Assembly: GCF_900101455.1 (NCBI RefSeq)
Contig: NZ_FMZJ01000005.1
Location: 186,001-250,000, forward strand
Length of the DNA: 64,000 nt
From: Sphingomonas sp. YR710
GTDB lineage: Bacteria; Pseudomonadota; Alphaproteobacteria; Sphingomonadales; Sphingomonadaceae
Direction: 5' to 3'
The position numbers were made by a program, and so were the translations under genes. Under the pieces are notes generated by a model. It made no database searches and was not told where the DNA came from. It saw nothing but the letters and a program-made list of their open reading frames with translations. Of this stretch, positions 55,120 to 64,000 are shown in pieces (position 1 is the stretch's first letter; each line of letters opens with the position of its first letter).

Positions 55120-57657
55120 TTAGGCTGCGACACGTCGCAAGCAGAGGATGAGGCTTGTCTCACATAAACCATCCAGAATAGGCAGCATGATTTCTACTGA
55201 CATCCCGGGACTAACGATTACTGCGCCGGGCACAGTTTCGCCATCTCGCAATATATTCGCAGGTTCGAAATATACGGTTCGGAGCACCGCACCCGCTTGT
55301 GAGGGTTTGCTTCCAACAAGAACCCGTTCGATCCGTATCGCCCCATCGCTGCCATAATTAAACCAGCGGATTGAAAAGCAGCCGGCATGGTGAAAGGTTG
55401 CGTATGAGATGCCAACCCCATCGCTTGCGATGAAATAATCTGCAGCCAAATCTTCTATGAGTTCACCATTTGTGAAGAACTGTAGTCGAGCCGCGTGCCA
55501 ATGATCATCACCAACCATATGGCCGCCACGAGATAGAAGAACAAGGCTATCGAGTGCTTGAGGCCTAGCTAGTTTCAACAATCCGAATACCCAGTATACA
55601 GGTAGGCTATGGATTTGTCGAAGCGTAGCATATCGAACTAATTCGAGAAAATAGGGATCGCATATCGTCTCGCTTGATTCGGACCCATTGTTTTCGTCAT
55701 GAACCCAGTTGCCAATCAAGGTGAGTTCTCGCTCGGTCGGACACACCGTCAACCGAGCCAGCATTACGCGCAATGCTGGCGCCATATCGGCAAGGCACCA
55801 AGAACCGCCTTTGTTGTCGGCCAACATGGCTTGATAGGCGTGGCAGAAATCTCTGACTCGTCCGCGCAGCCCTGCCAGAAAGCGATGCTGCGAAGCGGGG
55901 GGGCGGGCTGGGTCAAAGATGACGGCGCCATCCATGTCATACCCGACTACTGATCCCACGTCAGCAGAGCACACCTGTTCGAGAATTTCCTTACATCGCA
56001 ACGTGACCCGACATTCACTGCGCGGCGCCCCCATTTCGAATAAGAAGCCCCGCGAAATGCTGCCTTCGGCGACTTCGCGTGCAGCAGCCTCGTCCGTTGC
56101 CAGATAGAAGCCAATCGAACCGCCGGTCCAGCCAAGGCGCTCCATAGCCTTTCGAAGAACTGTCTGCGAGCGCGTTGTCCATCCAAGGTCGACCATGCCG
56201 ATCATCGCTTCGGAACTGACATCCGATTCTGCAGCCACGCGGGAAACGTAGCGGGCTAGGCTATCCTGAACGCCAATGGACCAGTTGGTTACCGCAGCAC
56301 GCACTGCCGCACTTCTTACCAATGCCTCCAAAACCTTGTCAGCCCGCGGATCGCCCCCGCGAACCAACACATGCCTGAGTTCGGCCGGCACTTCAGAGAC
56401 GAGTTCAGCGCTGCCTGCGCGCGCGAGAAAGCTCGCGGCCGTCATCGGAGTTCGTCGGCTGAAGAAATATGCTTGGAACTCCGCCATGTCGCCTTCGGTG
56501 AAAAGCGTTGGATATGTCACCGTCCTCGAAGTAAGAAACGGAATTGCCTTCACTTTGCTCCCGCGTTGATCTGCAAAAATATTTATCAGCTCTGAGAGGA
56601 ACATGCCCTCGCGAGTAAGGCATAGCAGATGTTCAATACCAGCCGCCTCGGCTTGTTCCAGTGTCCATTCTGCAAATGCAGTCAGTAAGGGCCCCACCGT
56701 TAACAGCCCCAGTTCATCGACAAGGTCGCCTTTGCGCTGGAGTCCGATCACTTCGTTCCATACTTGGCGGCGAATAGCGTCGATACCGCAACGTACGGGA
56801 AAATCCGCCCAGTCAAGGCCCAGCAAACGAGCCGCCTGCTCTTCTCCCTCGAAGAATTCCCTTGCTATAGCTTTAAATTGCGGCAGGTGGATGCTGGGCG
56901 CGCCAACGCGCTTGGCACCGCGCGTATCTGCCTCAAGGTTGTCACCGATGTGGAGAATATCCGTTGGCGCTATTCCACACCGGGCAGCCACAACCGATAG
57001 TAGACCCTGTGCTTTATCAGAACCCTCGTCGTGTGAGGATGCAATGCAAATTTTATCGACGGTAGGGTCGGCTCTCTTTAGTAGTCGCTTCAATTCGGTA
57101 GCGGTAAAATATGTATCCGAACAATATGCGTGTGGGATATTACGCGCGCGTAATCCAGAAAGAACTTGCTGTAGAGTATAATCGGGCTGAAGCGCCTTGC
57201 GCTCGACTTCCACTTCTACAGAGATAAACTCATCCAGTGTCGTGCTATCGGTGGCCAGAATATGTTGCAATGCGCTATAGACGGCGATCAGCCCAATTTC
57301 GGGGGAACGCCCTTGCTGCAAGGCTTCGAGCCGCAACCGATGTTCCGCTTGCCGACGTGCAACCGAGAATTGCTCCGGGCCGAGGCCGTAACGCAGCATT
57401 TTCTCGGTGAACAATCTTGTGCCGACTAAACTGAATATATCGGCCGGAACCCGGCTCGGTCGCCAGAGTACGGTGTCAAATACGTCAAGAGTAACGAGTG
57501 ACGGGCGTTCGCGGTCAACAATTTCGAGAATTTGCTCGGCCGCCGAACGCACTGGCCGACGAAATTTCAGGTCACGGTCGCGTAGCACGGGATCGCTGCT
57601 TCCCGGCGCCTGGCCCTGGGCGTTATAGGCAATTTTTGATGCAGCCGCGGATTTCAT
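55120..57657 (-). CDS. Large HAD-superfamily protein of a polysaccharide locus
   Basis: The 845-residue protein opens with a HAD phosphatase/phosphotransferase domain. Motif I is LDVFDT (Asp58 and Asp61), motif II lies near YCSDTYF, and motif IV is HIGDNLEADTRGAKRVG. The rest (about 300-845) resembles the second half of COG5610-type predicted hydrolases found in O-antigen and capsule clusters, with LLCLTREGMFLSE and GMVDLGWTTRSQ. The last 170 residues look like a separate beta-rich domain. AAGGGG lies 6 nt before the ATG. It sits 9 bp after the unknown gene and 12 bp before the glycosyltransferase gene. The substrate is probably a sugar or lipid phosphate (inference). Confidence 0.75.
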   Translation of the reverse strand: MKSAAASKIAYNAQGQAPGSSDPVLRDRDLKFRRPVRSAAEQILEIVDRERPSLVTLDVFDTVLWRPSRVPADIFSLVGTRLFTEKMLRYGLGPEQFSVARRQAEHRLRLEALQQGRSPEIGLIAVYSALQHILATDSTTLDEFISVEVEVERKALQPDYTLQQVLSGLRARNIPHAYCSDTYFTATELKRLLKRADPTVDKICIASSHDEGSDKAQGLLSVVAARCGIAPTDILHIGDNLEADTRGAKRVGAPSIHLPQFKAIAREFFEGEEQAARLLGLDWADFPVRCGIDAIRRQVWNEVIGLQRKGDLVDELGLLTVGPLLTAFAEWTLEQAEAAGIEHLLCLTREGMFLSELINIFADQRGSKVKAIPFLTSRTVTYPTLFTEGDMAEFQAYFFSRRTPMTAASFLARAGSAELVSEVPAELRHVLVRGGDPRADKVLEALVRSAAVRAAVTNWSIGVQDSLARYVSRVAAESDVSSEAMIGMVDLGWTTRSQTVLRKAMERLGWTGGSIGFYLATDEAAAREVAEGSISRGFLFEMGAPRSECRVTLRCKEILEQVCSADVGSVVGYDMDGAVIFDPARPPASQHRFLAGLRGRVRDFCHAYQAMLADNKGGSWCLADMAPALRVMLARLTVCPTERELTLIGNWVHDENNGSESSETICDPYFLELVRYATLRQIHSLPVYWVFGLLKLARPQALDSLVLLSRGGHMVGDDHWHAARLQFFTNGELIEDLAADYFIASDGVGISYATFHHAGCFSIRWFNYGSDGAIRIERVLVGSKPSQAGAVLRTVYFEPANILRDGETVPGAVIVSPGMSVEIMLPILDGLCETSLILCLRRVAA

Positions 57658-57666
57658 GATAACCCC

Positions 57667-58368
57667 TTACAGCGTAATTAAGAAACGGGGTGCGGCCTGA
57701 AGCATCAAGGCAGAGTGTCCCCTGTAGCCGTTCGGGTTTTCGCTTGCGACCTCGGCGGGCGGGATGATCTCCACTTCTCGCTCTAGTCCGACAGCGCGTA
57801 GCCGTATCCTACTCACATCCAAGCCGATCCCCAAACGACGGAGATTTATGGAATAGCCACACAAAGCATGCTTCATGCCAATGTTCCGAAGATCGTCTCG
57901 ATAGCGATCGGTACGAATGGTGATCGGACGCCGATCATCGGTTATCACGTCAATCTCGATCCGGTCACCAGCTTGCGGTGACCAAGCCCAACCTTCTACC
58001 CGGTTATTAGCATACAGCTTGGCTTCAAGATGTGCTCTGTGGAAAAAGGCAAGGTTAACCTCGCGCTCTAGCAGGGTTGGGCCATCTGATATCGCAACCT
58101 TCACCTGTTGAATCTGCGACTTTTCGACATCCAAAAGCGCTTCAAAGCCGCAGAATATGTGTGGGGCGCCCGGTGGCAATGCGCCCGTCCAACGGCGGTT
58201 GGCGAGAACTGCAACATGTGTCTTGCCATCGACGGAAATCTCGATGCGCGCTACATCCTCGTGCCTAGCCGGATAAAAACACCAACCAAATACACGGCGC
58301 CCCCGCACCTCGGCGTAGCCAATCACCTCCGCGAGGGCCAGCAACGGCCCCGTCGGTAGATTTACCAC
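57667..58368 (-). CDS. Hypothetical protein, first gene of the glycan operon
   Basis: The 233-residue protein is not recognised. It appears beta-rich, without signal peptide or membrane segment. Two similar halves (RVFGWCFYPARHEDVARIEISVD and RVEGWAWSPQAGDRIEIDVITD, each split here for length) suggest an internal duplication of a domain of about 90 residues. The frame starts at GTG 58368, without a clear RBS. It lies 9 bp upstream of the HAD gene; the last domain of that protein also looks beta-rich, so the two may be related by function. A carbohydrate-binding or assembly role is a guess. Confidence 0.6.
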   Translation of the reverse strand: MVNLPTGPLLALAEVIGYAEVRGRRVFGWCFYPARHEDVARIEISVDGKTHVAVLANRRWTGALPPGAPHIFCGFEALLDVEKSQIQQVKVAISDGPTLLEREVNLAFFHRAHLEAKLYANNRVEGWAWSPQAGDRIEIDVITDDRRPITIRTDRYRDDLRNIGMKHALCGYSINLRRLGIGLDVSRIRLRAVGLEREVEIIPPAEVASENPNGYRGHSALMLQAAPRFLITL

Positions 58369-58666
58369 AGATCAAAGCCCCCAATTTGATATCACGCCAA
58401 CAAATCGCTGCTAAACCCCAGAATGGGATTCTGTACTTTAGCTATTACGTTTCAGCTCCACTGACAAGGTAATTACCTACGTCCTTCCGTGAGGGCGGAT
58501 TTGAGGTGGTGATGGAGACGGCGATGGCGTTGAAAATGCCGGTGCGTGGCTTAAATTGGGCCGCATCGACGGCGGTGCGACTGTCGATCTCTCCTCGGAC
58601 TTGCTCACATTCCTGAATTCAGTGACTGTGCTCCGGCGCATGGTACAAAAATAATTTCAATAACCG
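58369..58666. other. 298-bp gap with a headless coding-like fragment
   Basis: The region lies between the sulfotransferase gene (3' end) and the glycan operon. On plus, 58505-58654 stays open for 49 codons to TAA and has protein-like character (GGDGDGDGVENAG at the front, then VDLSSDLLTFLNSV), but an in-frame TGA precedes it and no start codon is seen. It may be the tail of a decayed gene. The remainder should hold the promoter of the glycan operon. Confidence 0.4.
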
Positions 58667-59431
58667 TTACAGCAAGTATTCCGAAATATTAGTAACAGAT
58701 AAATACTTATCCAGTATTTCTGGATTGGAAACAGAATCGTGGCTCTTACTCGGAAGAGATTTTCTAATTGACGTTGTCAATGTCTGCGGAATTACACCAA
58801 TAAATTTCTGGACATTCGCCAGTGATAACTGATCTCCATCAGCAAATATATCATCGTAATATACTTCTGTATAATGTTTCAATCTAGAAAATATCTTCCT
58901 ATTTTCAGATATATTCGTCCTTATTCGTGTAATGTGCGCGGAAAGGGCTGCAACATTTTCAATATTTACTTTGATAGAACGCTCTGAATCGTTCACCCCA
59001 GTATGGGCTGATAATTTATTTTCTTCTCTTATTTTGAGTGATAGTTGAGAGATTGCGATATCTAGTAAGTTTCTTCTTACTATGTGAATGCACTTCACGT
59101 CAAGGTCGGAAAGATGTTTAAACAATTCTGGAATATAACTTAATTGGTCGTACTTAAGGTGAAAGCCATGGCGGGACGCCCCAGATTTATCTCTTAAATA
59201 ATCGAAATATCTGTTGAGATTGCGTCGGATGATAAAGAACTGAGGGTAGGCGTTTTGAATATCCTCAATCACCAATTTCCCAAAGAATGGAAAATAATTT
59301 TCATACTGGGTTGGAAAATTCAAAAATATTTCCGGATGAACGGAAATATCCGGATGACTGTCCAGATAATTCCCGAGCGCAGTTGTTCCCGACCTCTGTT
59401 CGCCAACAATAATAAACATGGGCTCTGTCAT
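58667..59431 (-). CDS. Sulfotransferase-family protein, AT-rich
   Basis: The 254-residue protein has the N-terminal PAPS-phosphate loop of sulfotransferases, IIVGEQRSGTTALGNYL (loop residues 11-17). A downstream KCIHIVRRNLLDIAISQL matches the 3'-phosphate-binding arginine/serine region. It would transfer sulphate from PAPS to a sugar, lipid or small molecule in the cytoplasm. ATG 59431 is chosen; a TTG at 59524 in the same frame is the longer option. The gene is strikingly AT-rich beside its neighbours, with runs of ATA and TTA codons, a sign of horizontal transfer. It stands alone between the glycan operon and the glc operon. Confidence 0.8.
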   Translation of the reverse strand: MTEPMFIIVGEQRSGTTALGNYLDSHPDISVHPEIFLNFPTQYENYFPFFGKLVIEDIQNAYPQFFIIRRNLNRYFDYLRDKSGASRHGFHLKYDQLSYIPELFKHLSDLDVKCIHIVRRNLLDIAISQLSLKIREENKLSAHTGVNDSERSIKVNIENVAALSAHITRIRTNISENRKIFSRLKHYTEVYYDDIFADGDQLSLANVQKFIGVIPQTLTTSIRKSLPSKSHDSVSNPEILDKYLSVTNISEYLL

Positions 59432-59928
59432 ACTGTCTGCTTTACCATGAAATCCGATATTTTCGTCAAGCTTGAAGGACAATGCCCGCCAGAAGGCAGG
59501 CAGAACAATTTTCTGCGGAATCAATCATCAGACCATTATCTCCTTGCGGCAGCTTCAAACACGTCATAATATGATAAATGGCTCAACGCCAGCCTCGCAA
59601 CGACCACTCAATTCACAATCGCCCGACCATCGTTTGCGGAGCGTCACTGATGCAGGTCCGACAATAAGCGGGAGCGGGTCGAATTCTATCACGGGCGGGA
59701 ACATTCGAAGCCTTCAATCGCAAGTGCGACAGTTTGGTTGCGCAATTTCAAACGCGCGATAGTCGGTTTCGACCTCTGCTAATTTCATATCGAGCCCATA
59801 ATCGAGATAGGTTTTTAACGAGCAGAGCGACTTGCCAGTGGGTTTGAGCGGATAGCCCACGCCTCGCCACGAACTCTGACAAACGCGAAGCGAGTTTAAG
59901 TGATCCGCTAAACCCGCCTATATGATCG
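59432..59928. other. 497-bp region between the sulfotransferase and the glc operon
   Basis: No gene is supported. It contains the possible TTG-started extension of the sulfotransferase (to 59524) and an inverted-repeat element at 59840-59915. Base composition shifts from AT-rich to the GC-rich core within it. Confidence 0.5.
59840..59915. repeat. 76-bp inverted-repeat element
   Basis: GGGTTTGAGCGGAT (59840-59853) and ATCCGCTAAACCC (59903-59915) are complementary apart from one extra G. The 49-bp interior contains a further near-palindrome, AAACGCGAAGCGAGTTT (59881-59897). It lies just downstream of the gamma-carbonic-anhydrase-like pseudogene. It could be a MITE, the joined ends of a lost IS, or a large terminator. 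Confidence 0.5.
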
Positions 59929-60486
59929 TCAACCGATGTTGAACCTCGGTAGTGCCTCGTCGGCCCGCCTGAGCCCCTCCCCAAACGCCTTCGCCTTTTT
60001 CGCATATCCCGCGGCCGACATTCTGATCCCGGCGATCGCTTCGGCGCTCAACTACCGCACCGCCTTCGCCGGGCTTCCCACGATCAGCGAGCCCGGTTCG
60101 AAGGTCTTGCCCTCGGTTACCAGCGCGCCCGCGCCGACCAGGCAGTTTTCGGGGATCACCGCATGGTTGAGCACCGTCGCGCCCATGCCGGTCAGCACAT
60201 TGTCCGCGATCGTGCAGCCGTGCAGGATCGCGTGGTGGCCGACGGTGCAGCTCTTGCCGATCACCAGCGGGGCGCCGCGATCGGAATGGAGCATCGCGCC
60301 TTCCTGGATGTTGGTGCCGTCGCCTACGCTGATCGGCGTGTTGTCGGCGCGGATCACCGTGCCGGACCACACGCTGGCGTCGCGGCCCAGCCGCACCTCG
60401 CCGATCAGATCGGCCGAGGGTGCGACCCAGGCCGATCCGTCATCGGGAAGTTCGGGCTGCTTGCCCGCGAACGCACATGAAGGCAT
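59929..60486 (-). pseudogene. Gamma-carbonic-anhydrase-family gene interrupted by in-frame TAG
   Basis: The left-handed beta-helix protein has the zinc ligands His67, His84 and His89 (GAMLHSD and VGHHAILHGC) of gamma-class carbonic anhydrases/PaaY-like proteins. The frame hits TAG at 60052-60054 after residue 144 (SPAKAVR). Beyond it the same frame runs on for 40 codons to TGA at 59929, encoding LSAEAIAGIRMSAAGYAKKA and more, which is the family's normal C-terminal helix. The whole would be about 185 residues, the usual length. One base change (for example from GAG or CAG) accounts for the TAG. The hexapeptide core is intact, so a truncated product could still fold partly. It starts 3 bp after glcB. 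Confidence 0.8.
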
Positions 60487-60489
60487 CGA

Positions 60490-62628
60490 TCAGCCCCTGG
60501 CTTTGACCTGCTGCCGGAATTTATGCAGCAACGGCTCCGTATAACCGTTCGGCTGGGATATGCCTTCGAAAACCAGCGCGCGCGCCGCCTGAAACGCCAG
60601 GCTGGTCGCCTCATTCCCCGCCATCGGCCGGTAAAGCGGGTCGCCCGCATTCTGACCATCGACCTTGGCCGCCATCCGCTTGAGCGCGGCGTCGACATCG
60701 TCGGGCGTGCACACACCGTGGAGCAGCCAGTTCGCCATATGCTGCGACGAGATGCGCAAGGTCGCACGATCCTCCATCAGGCCGACGTCATGGATGTCGG
60801 GCACTTTCGAACAGCCGACGCCCTGATCGATCCAGCGCACGACATAGCCGAGAATGCCTTGCGCATTATTGTCGAGTTCGGCGCGGACTTCGTCCGGCGT
60901 CCAGTTGCGGCCGATCGCCAGCGGGATGGTGAGCAGCGGGGCCAGGCCCGGCGTCGGCTGCGCCGCCAGTTCCTTCTGCCGCGCGAACACGTCGAGTTGA
61001 TGATAATGGAGCGCGTGCAAGGTGGCCGCGGTCGGGCTCGGCACCCAGGCGGTGTTGGCGCCGGCGCGCGGGTGGACGATCTTCTGCTCGATCATATCGG
61101 CCATGCGATCGGGCGCGGCCCACATGCCCTTGCCGATCTGCGCCTTGCCGGAAAGCCCACAGGCGAGGCCGATCTGGACGTTGCGGGCCTCATAGGCGCT
61201 GATCCACGCGCTGGCCTTCATCTCCGCCTTCGGGATCATCGGGCCCGCTTGCATCGATGTGTGCATCTCGTCGCCGGTGCGATCGAGGAAGCCGGTGTTG
61301 ATGAAGATGATGCGGTCCTTCACCGCATGGATGCAGGCCGCCAGATTGGCCGAGGTGCGCCGCTCCTCATCCATCACGCCGACCTTGACGGTGAACCGTT
61401 CGAGCCCGAGCAGATCCTCGACGGCATCGAACAGGTCATTGGTGAAGGCGACTTCCTCGGGCCCGTGCATCTTCGGCTTGACGATATAGACCGAACCGGC
61501 GCGGCTGTTGGTGAAGCGGCCAAGCCGCTTGAGGTCGTGGATCGCGATCAGGCTGGTGACGATCGCGTCGAGAATGCCCTCGGGCGCTTCGCTGCCATCG
61601 GCCAGCAGAATGGCGGGATTGGTCATCAGATGGCCGACATTGCGGACGAACAGCAGGCTTCGGCCGGCGACCGTCAGCTCGCTGCCATCGGGTGCGGTGT
61701 AGCTGCGATCGGCCTCCATCCGGCGGGTCATCGTCTTGCCGCCCTTGTCGAAGCTGGCTTCGAGATCGCCCTTCATCAGGCCGAGCCAGTTGGCATAGGC
61801 GTCGACCTTGTCGTCGGCATCCACGGCGGCGACCGAATCCTCGAGATCGCAGATCGTGGTCAGCGCCGATTCGAGCACGACGTCGGCGAGGCCGGCCGGA
61901 TCGTCGCGGCCGATCGCATGGGCGCGGTCGATCACCAGTTCGATGTGCAGGCCGTTGTGGCGCAGCAGGACGGCGCTTGGGCTGGCCGCGCCGCCGCGAT
62001 AGCCGACGAAGGCGGATGGATCGGCAAGCGCCGGAGCCAGCGCGCCATTGACGATGACATAGCCGGTCGCATCGGTGTGGTTGCCACTCGCCAGTGGCAC
62101 CGCCGCGTCGAGGAAGGCCTTGGCGCGGGCGATCACCTGGGCGCCCCGCACCGGATCATAGCCCTTGCCGGCCGGGGAGCCGGGCAGCGCGTCCGTGCCA
62201 TAGAGCGCATCGTAGAGGCTGCCCCAGCGCGCATTGGCGGCGTTGAGCAGGAAGCGGGCGTTGAGGATCGGCACGACGAGCTGCGGACCGGCCATCCGGG
62301 CGACTTCATCATCGACCCTGGTAGGTGTCACCGCGAACGGCGCCGGCTCGGCCACCAGATAGCCGATGTCGCGCAGGAAGCCTTCATATTGTGCCGGATC
62401 GATCGGCGCGCCGCGCCGCGCGATATGCCAGTCGTCGATCTGCTTCTGCAGCCCGTCGCGCTTTTGCAGCAACATTGTGTTGGTCGGGACGAAGCGCGTG
62501 AAGATTGCGCTTACGCCGGTCCAGAAGGCCGCCGCGTCCAGCCCGGTGCCAGGAAGCGCCTTCTGTTCGATGAAATCGGCAAGCACGGTGGCGACCGACA
62601 GCCCCGCTTTCTCGATATAATCAGCCAT
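60490..62628 (-). CDS. glcB: Malate synthase G
   Basis: The 712-residue single-chain enzyme condenses glyoxylate with acetyl-CoA to malate, using Mg2+. Length matches isoform G (about 720), not A (about 530). Characteristic segments are [20 protein letters not shown] (insert region), [25 protein letters not shown], and GLGWTPDEV-like [18 protein letters not shown]. The ATG overlaps glcF by 8 bp, so it is in one operon with the glycolate oxidase genes. The product pathway lets the cell grow on glycolate. Confidence 0.96.
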   Translation of the reverse strand: MADYIEKAGLSVATVLADFIEQKALPGTGLDAAAFWTGVSAIFTRFVPTNTMLLQKRDGLQKQIDDWHIARRGAPIDPAQYEGFLRDIGYLVAEPAPFAVTPTRVDDEVARMAGPQLVVPILNARFLLNAANARWGSLYDALYGTDALPGSPAGKGYDPVRGAQVIARAKAFLDAAVPLASGNHTDATGYVIVNGALAPALADPSAFVGYRGGAASPSAVLLRHNGLHIELVIDRAHAIGRDDPAGLADVVLESALTTICDLEDSVAAVDADDKVDAYANWLGLMKGDLEASFDKGGKTMTRRMEADRSYTAPDGSELTVAGRSLLFVRNVGHLMTNPAILLADGSEAPEGILDAIVTSLIAIHDLKRLGRFTNSRAGSVYIVKPKMHGPEEVAFTNDLFDAVEDLLGLERFTVKVGVMDEERRTSANLAACIHAVKDRIIFINTGFLDRTGDEMHTSMQAGPMIPKAEMKASAWISAYEARNVQIGLACGLSGKAQIGKGMWAAPDRMADMIEQKIVHPRAGANTAWVPSPTAATLHALHYHQLDVFARQKELAAQPTPGLAPLLTIPLAIGRNWTPDEVRAELDNNAQGILGYVVRWIDQGVGCSKVPDIHDVGLMEDRATLRISSQHMANWLLHGVCTPDDVDAALKRMAAKVDGQNAGDPLYRPMAGNEATSLAFQAARALVFEGISQPNGYTEPLLHKFRQQVKARG

Positions 62629-63949
62629 TCACTGGGTCCTTTCGCTTCAACAGGTCCGGCGCCGCTTTCAGCGCAGATGGTGGGGGCCCGCCAGTCGCCC
62701 AGTCGAGCAGTTCGACCAGGTGGACGACGGGGATGTCAGTACGCTGCGCGATCTGGGTCGCGCAGCCGATATTGCCGGTGGCGATCACCTGCGGGGTGAG
62801 CGCGGCGATGGCCGCCGCCTTGCGATCGCCGAGCTGGGCGGCGATGTCGGGCTGGAGGATGTTATAGGTCCCGGCCGAACCGCAGCACAAATGCGCTTCG
62901 GCGGGTACGCGCACCGCGAAGCCGGCATCGGCGAGCAGCCGTTTGGGTGCGTCGATCACCTTCTGCCCATGCTGCAGCGAGCAGGCGGGGTGATAGGCGA
63001 CGACCAGACCATCGGCATGGCCAGCGGGCATCGCGATCCGCGCAAGCAATTCGCTGATGTCGACGGCCAGCGCGGAAACCTTCGCCGCCTTCGCAGCGTA
63101 AGCCGGATCGTCGCGCAGCATATGGCCATAATCCTTGATCGTCGTCCCGCACCCCGATGCGGTGATGACGATCGCGTCGATCGCGGCGCGGTCGGCCTCG
63201 GCGATCCAGGCGTCGACATTGCGGCGGGCTGCGGCCAGCGCTTCCTGTTCGCGGCCCATATGGTGGACGAGCGCGCCGCAACAGGCTTCGCCAGGCGCAA
63301 ACGCCACCTCATGACCGGCACGGGTCAGCAGCCGCACCGTGGCGGCACTGATTTCGGGGCGCAGCACAGGTTCGGCACAGCCCTGCATCAGGATTACCCG
63401 GCCTTTTGGCGCCGGCACGATCGTGTTTCGCGATTTCGTCGCGGCGGGCACATGGTTCGGCGCGAGCGCAAGCATCGCCGCGATCGGCTTCAGGGCCGGC
63501 ATGTCCTCGATCAGATAAGCGAACGGCCGCGCGATCCGCGCCAGCCGCAACGCCAGCCGGAAGCGGCGCGGATGCGGCAAGGTGGCGGCAAGCAGCGCGC
63601 GGATCATCCGCTCGATCCACGGCCGGCGATAGCGCGCCTCGATATAGGCGCGGGCATGGTCGACGAGGTGCATATAATGCACGCCCGAGGGGCAGGTCGT
63701 CATGCAGGACAGGCAGGACAGGCAGCGATCGATATGCTTGACGACTGTCGGCGACGGATCGCGGCCTTGCTCCAGCATCTCCTTCATCAGGTAGATGCGG
63801 CCGCGCGGGCTATCGAGCTCGTCGCCCAGCAGCACATAAGTGGGGCAGGTGGCGGTGCAGAAGCCGCAATGCACGCATTTGCGGATGGCCGCTTCAGACG
63901 TCGCCATCGCCGGTTCGGCGAGCAGTTCGGGGGCGAAATCAGTGCGCAT
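62621..63949 (-). CDS. glcF: Glycolate oxidase iron-sulfur subunit GlcF
   Basis: The 442-residue subunit carries two [4Fe-4S] ferredoxin motifs: [12 protein letters not shown] (Cys25, 28, 31, 35) and [12 protein letters not shown] (Cys76, 79, 82, 86). Two cysteine-rich CCG domains follow ([12 protein letters not shown] and [12 protein letters not shown]). With GlcD and GlcE it oxidises glycolate to glyoxylate and passes electrons to the quinone pool. Its ATG overlaps the stop of glcE (ATGCGCACTGA). It is coupled to glcB downstream by an 8-bp overlap. Confidence 0.95.
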   Translation of the reverse strand: MRTDFAPELLAEPAMATSEAAIRKCVHCGFCTATCPTYVLLGDELDSPRGRIYLMKEMLEQGRDPSPTVVKHIDRCLSCLSCMTTCPSGVHYMHLVDHARAYIEARYRRPWIERMIRALLAATLPHPRRFRLALRLARIARPFAYLIEDMPALKPIAAMLALAPNHVPAATKSRNTIVPAPKGRVILMQGCAEPVLRPEISAATVRLLTRAGHEVAFAPGEACCGALVHHMGREQEALAAARRNVDAWIAEADRAAIDAIVITASGCGTTIKDYGHMLRDDPAYAAKAAKVSALAVDISELLARIAMPAGHADGLVVAYHPACSLQHGQKVIDAPKRLLADAGFAVRVPAEAHLCCGSAGTYNILQPDIAAQLGDRKAAAIAALTPQVIATGNIGCATQIAQRTDIPVVHLVELLDWATGGPPPSALKAAPDLLKRKDPVNG

Positions 63950-64000
63950 CGCGGAATCGTCCCGTCTCGAAGATGGACTGCGGATCGAAGGCGCGCCGCA
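63939..64000 (-). CDS. glcE: Glycolate oxidase FAD-binding subunit GlcE, C-terminal end only
   Basis: Only the last 19 or so codons are inside the window, reading RAFDPQSIFETGRF and ending RDAH at TGA 63939-63941. This is the usual closing DP...F..GR pattern of GlcD/GlcE-type FAD-linked oxidases. The overlap with the glcF ATG and the gene order support glcE. The rest lies beyond 64000. Confidence 0.75.
   Translation of the reverse strand, partial: RRAFDPQSIFETGRFRDAH

Noticed and set aside
60523..62799. Long open frame on plus opposite glcB
   Set aside because: It is antisense to an unmistakable malate synthase G and has the composition of a shadow frame.
1..64000. CRISPR array or intact prophage or integron
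   Set aside because: No regularly spaced direct repeats, cas genes, integrase or phage structural genes were seen anywhere in the window.

Overview
The window is high-GC DNA from an alphaproteobacterium, most likely a sphingomonad (Sphingomonas, Sphingobium, Novosphingobium, Rhizorhabdus group). This is judged from the protein style of FtsK, IF-1, the short RNase G/E-like protein, a large TonB-dependent receptor and didomain CaiB proteins, together with GC-rich codon use. No species can be named from the sequence alone.

Layout. 1-5.2 kb is core: the 5' part of ftsK (minus), a UbiH-like hydroxylase, an operon of a YbbN-type thioredoxin, a Lon-N-domain protein and a Trm112-like protein, and tRNA-Gly(GCC). 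5.3-11.8 kb is an accessory block of small-molecule genes: NTF2-like, cupin, tannase/feruloyl esterase, ABM monooxygenase, two LysR regulators, an FMN split-barrel protein and a DUF1348-type protein. 11.9-14.0 kb returns to core genes: infA (TTG start), maf, a short RNase G/E-like gene, yacG and tRNA-Phe(GAA).

14.2-29.0 kb is a catabolic cluster. It has two TetR regulators, a TauD-type dioxygenase, a LuxE/PaaK-like adenylate-forming enzyme, an amidohydrolase, a LuxC-like acyl-CoA reductase, a didomain family III CoA-transferase, an SDR, an SCP2-type thiolase and a TonB-dependent receptor. Three intergenic sites share an ATTGACA-centred motif and may form one regulon. A LuxC/LuxE pair without luciferase suggests acid/aldehyde/CoA-thioester interconversion on an unknown imported substrate.

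29.4-49.9 kb holds two complete tripartite RND efflux systems facing each other: an MdtABC-OMF operon on minus and an adaptor-permease-OMF operon on plus. Between them lie a small unknown gene, adenosine kinase, a cystathionine gamma-synthase-family enzyme and an orphan hybrid histidine kinase. 49.9-53.5 kb has a polytopic membrane protein, a CAP-domain secreted protein and UDP-glucose dehydrogenase. 53.5-59.9 kb is an accessory glycan island: IS5-type transposase remnant, glycosyltransferase, large HAD protein, unknown protein and an AT-rich sulfotransferase. It ends at a 76-bp inverted-repeat element. 59.9-64 kb is the glycolate/glyoxylate operon glcE(partial)-glcF-glcB followed by a gamma-carbonic-anhydrase-like gene broken by an in-frame TAG.

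The most noteworthy signals are the LuxC/LuxE cluster with its shared promoter motif, the amber-interrupted gamma-carbonic anhydrase, and the glycan island with its foreign base composition.
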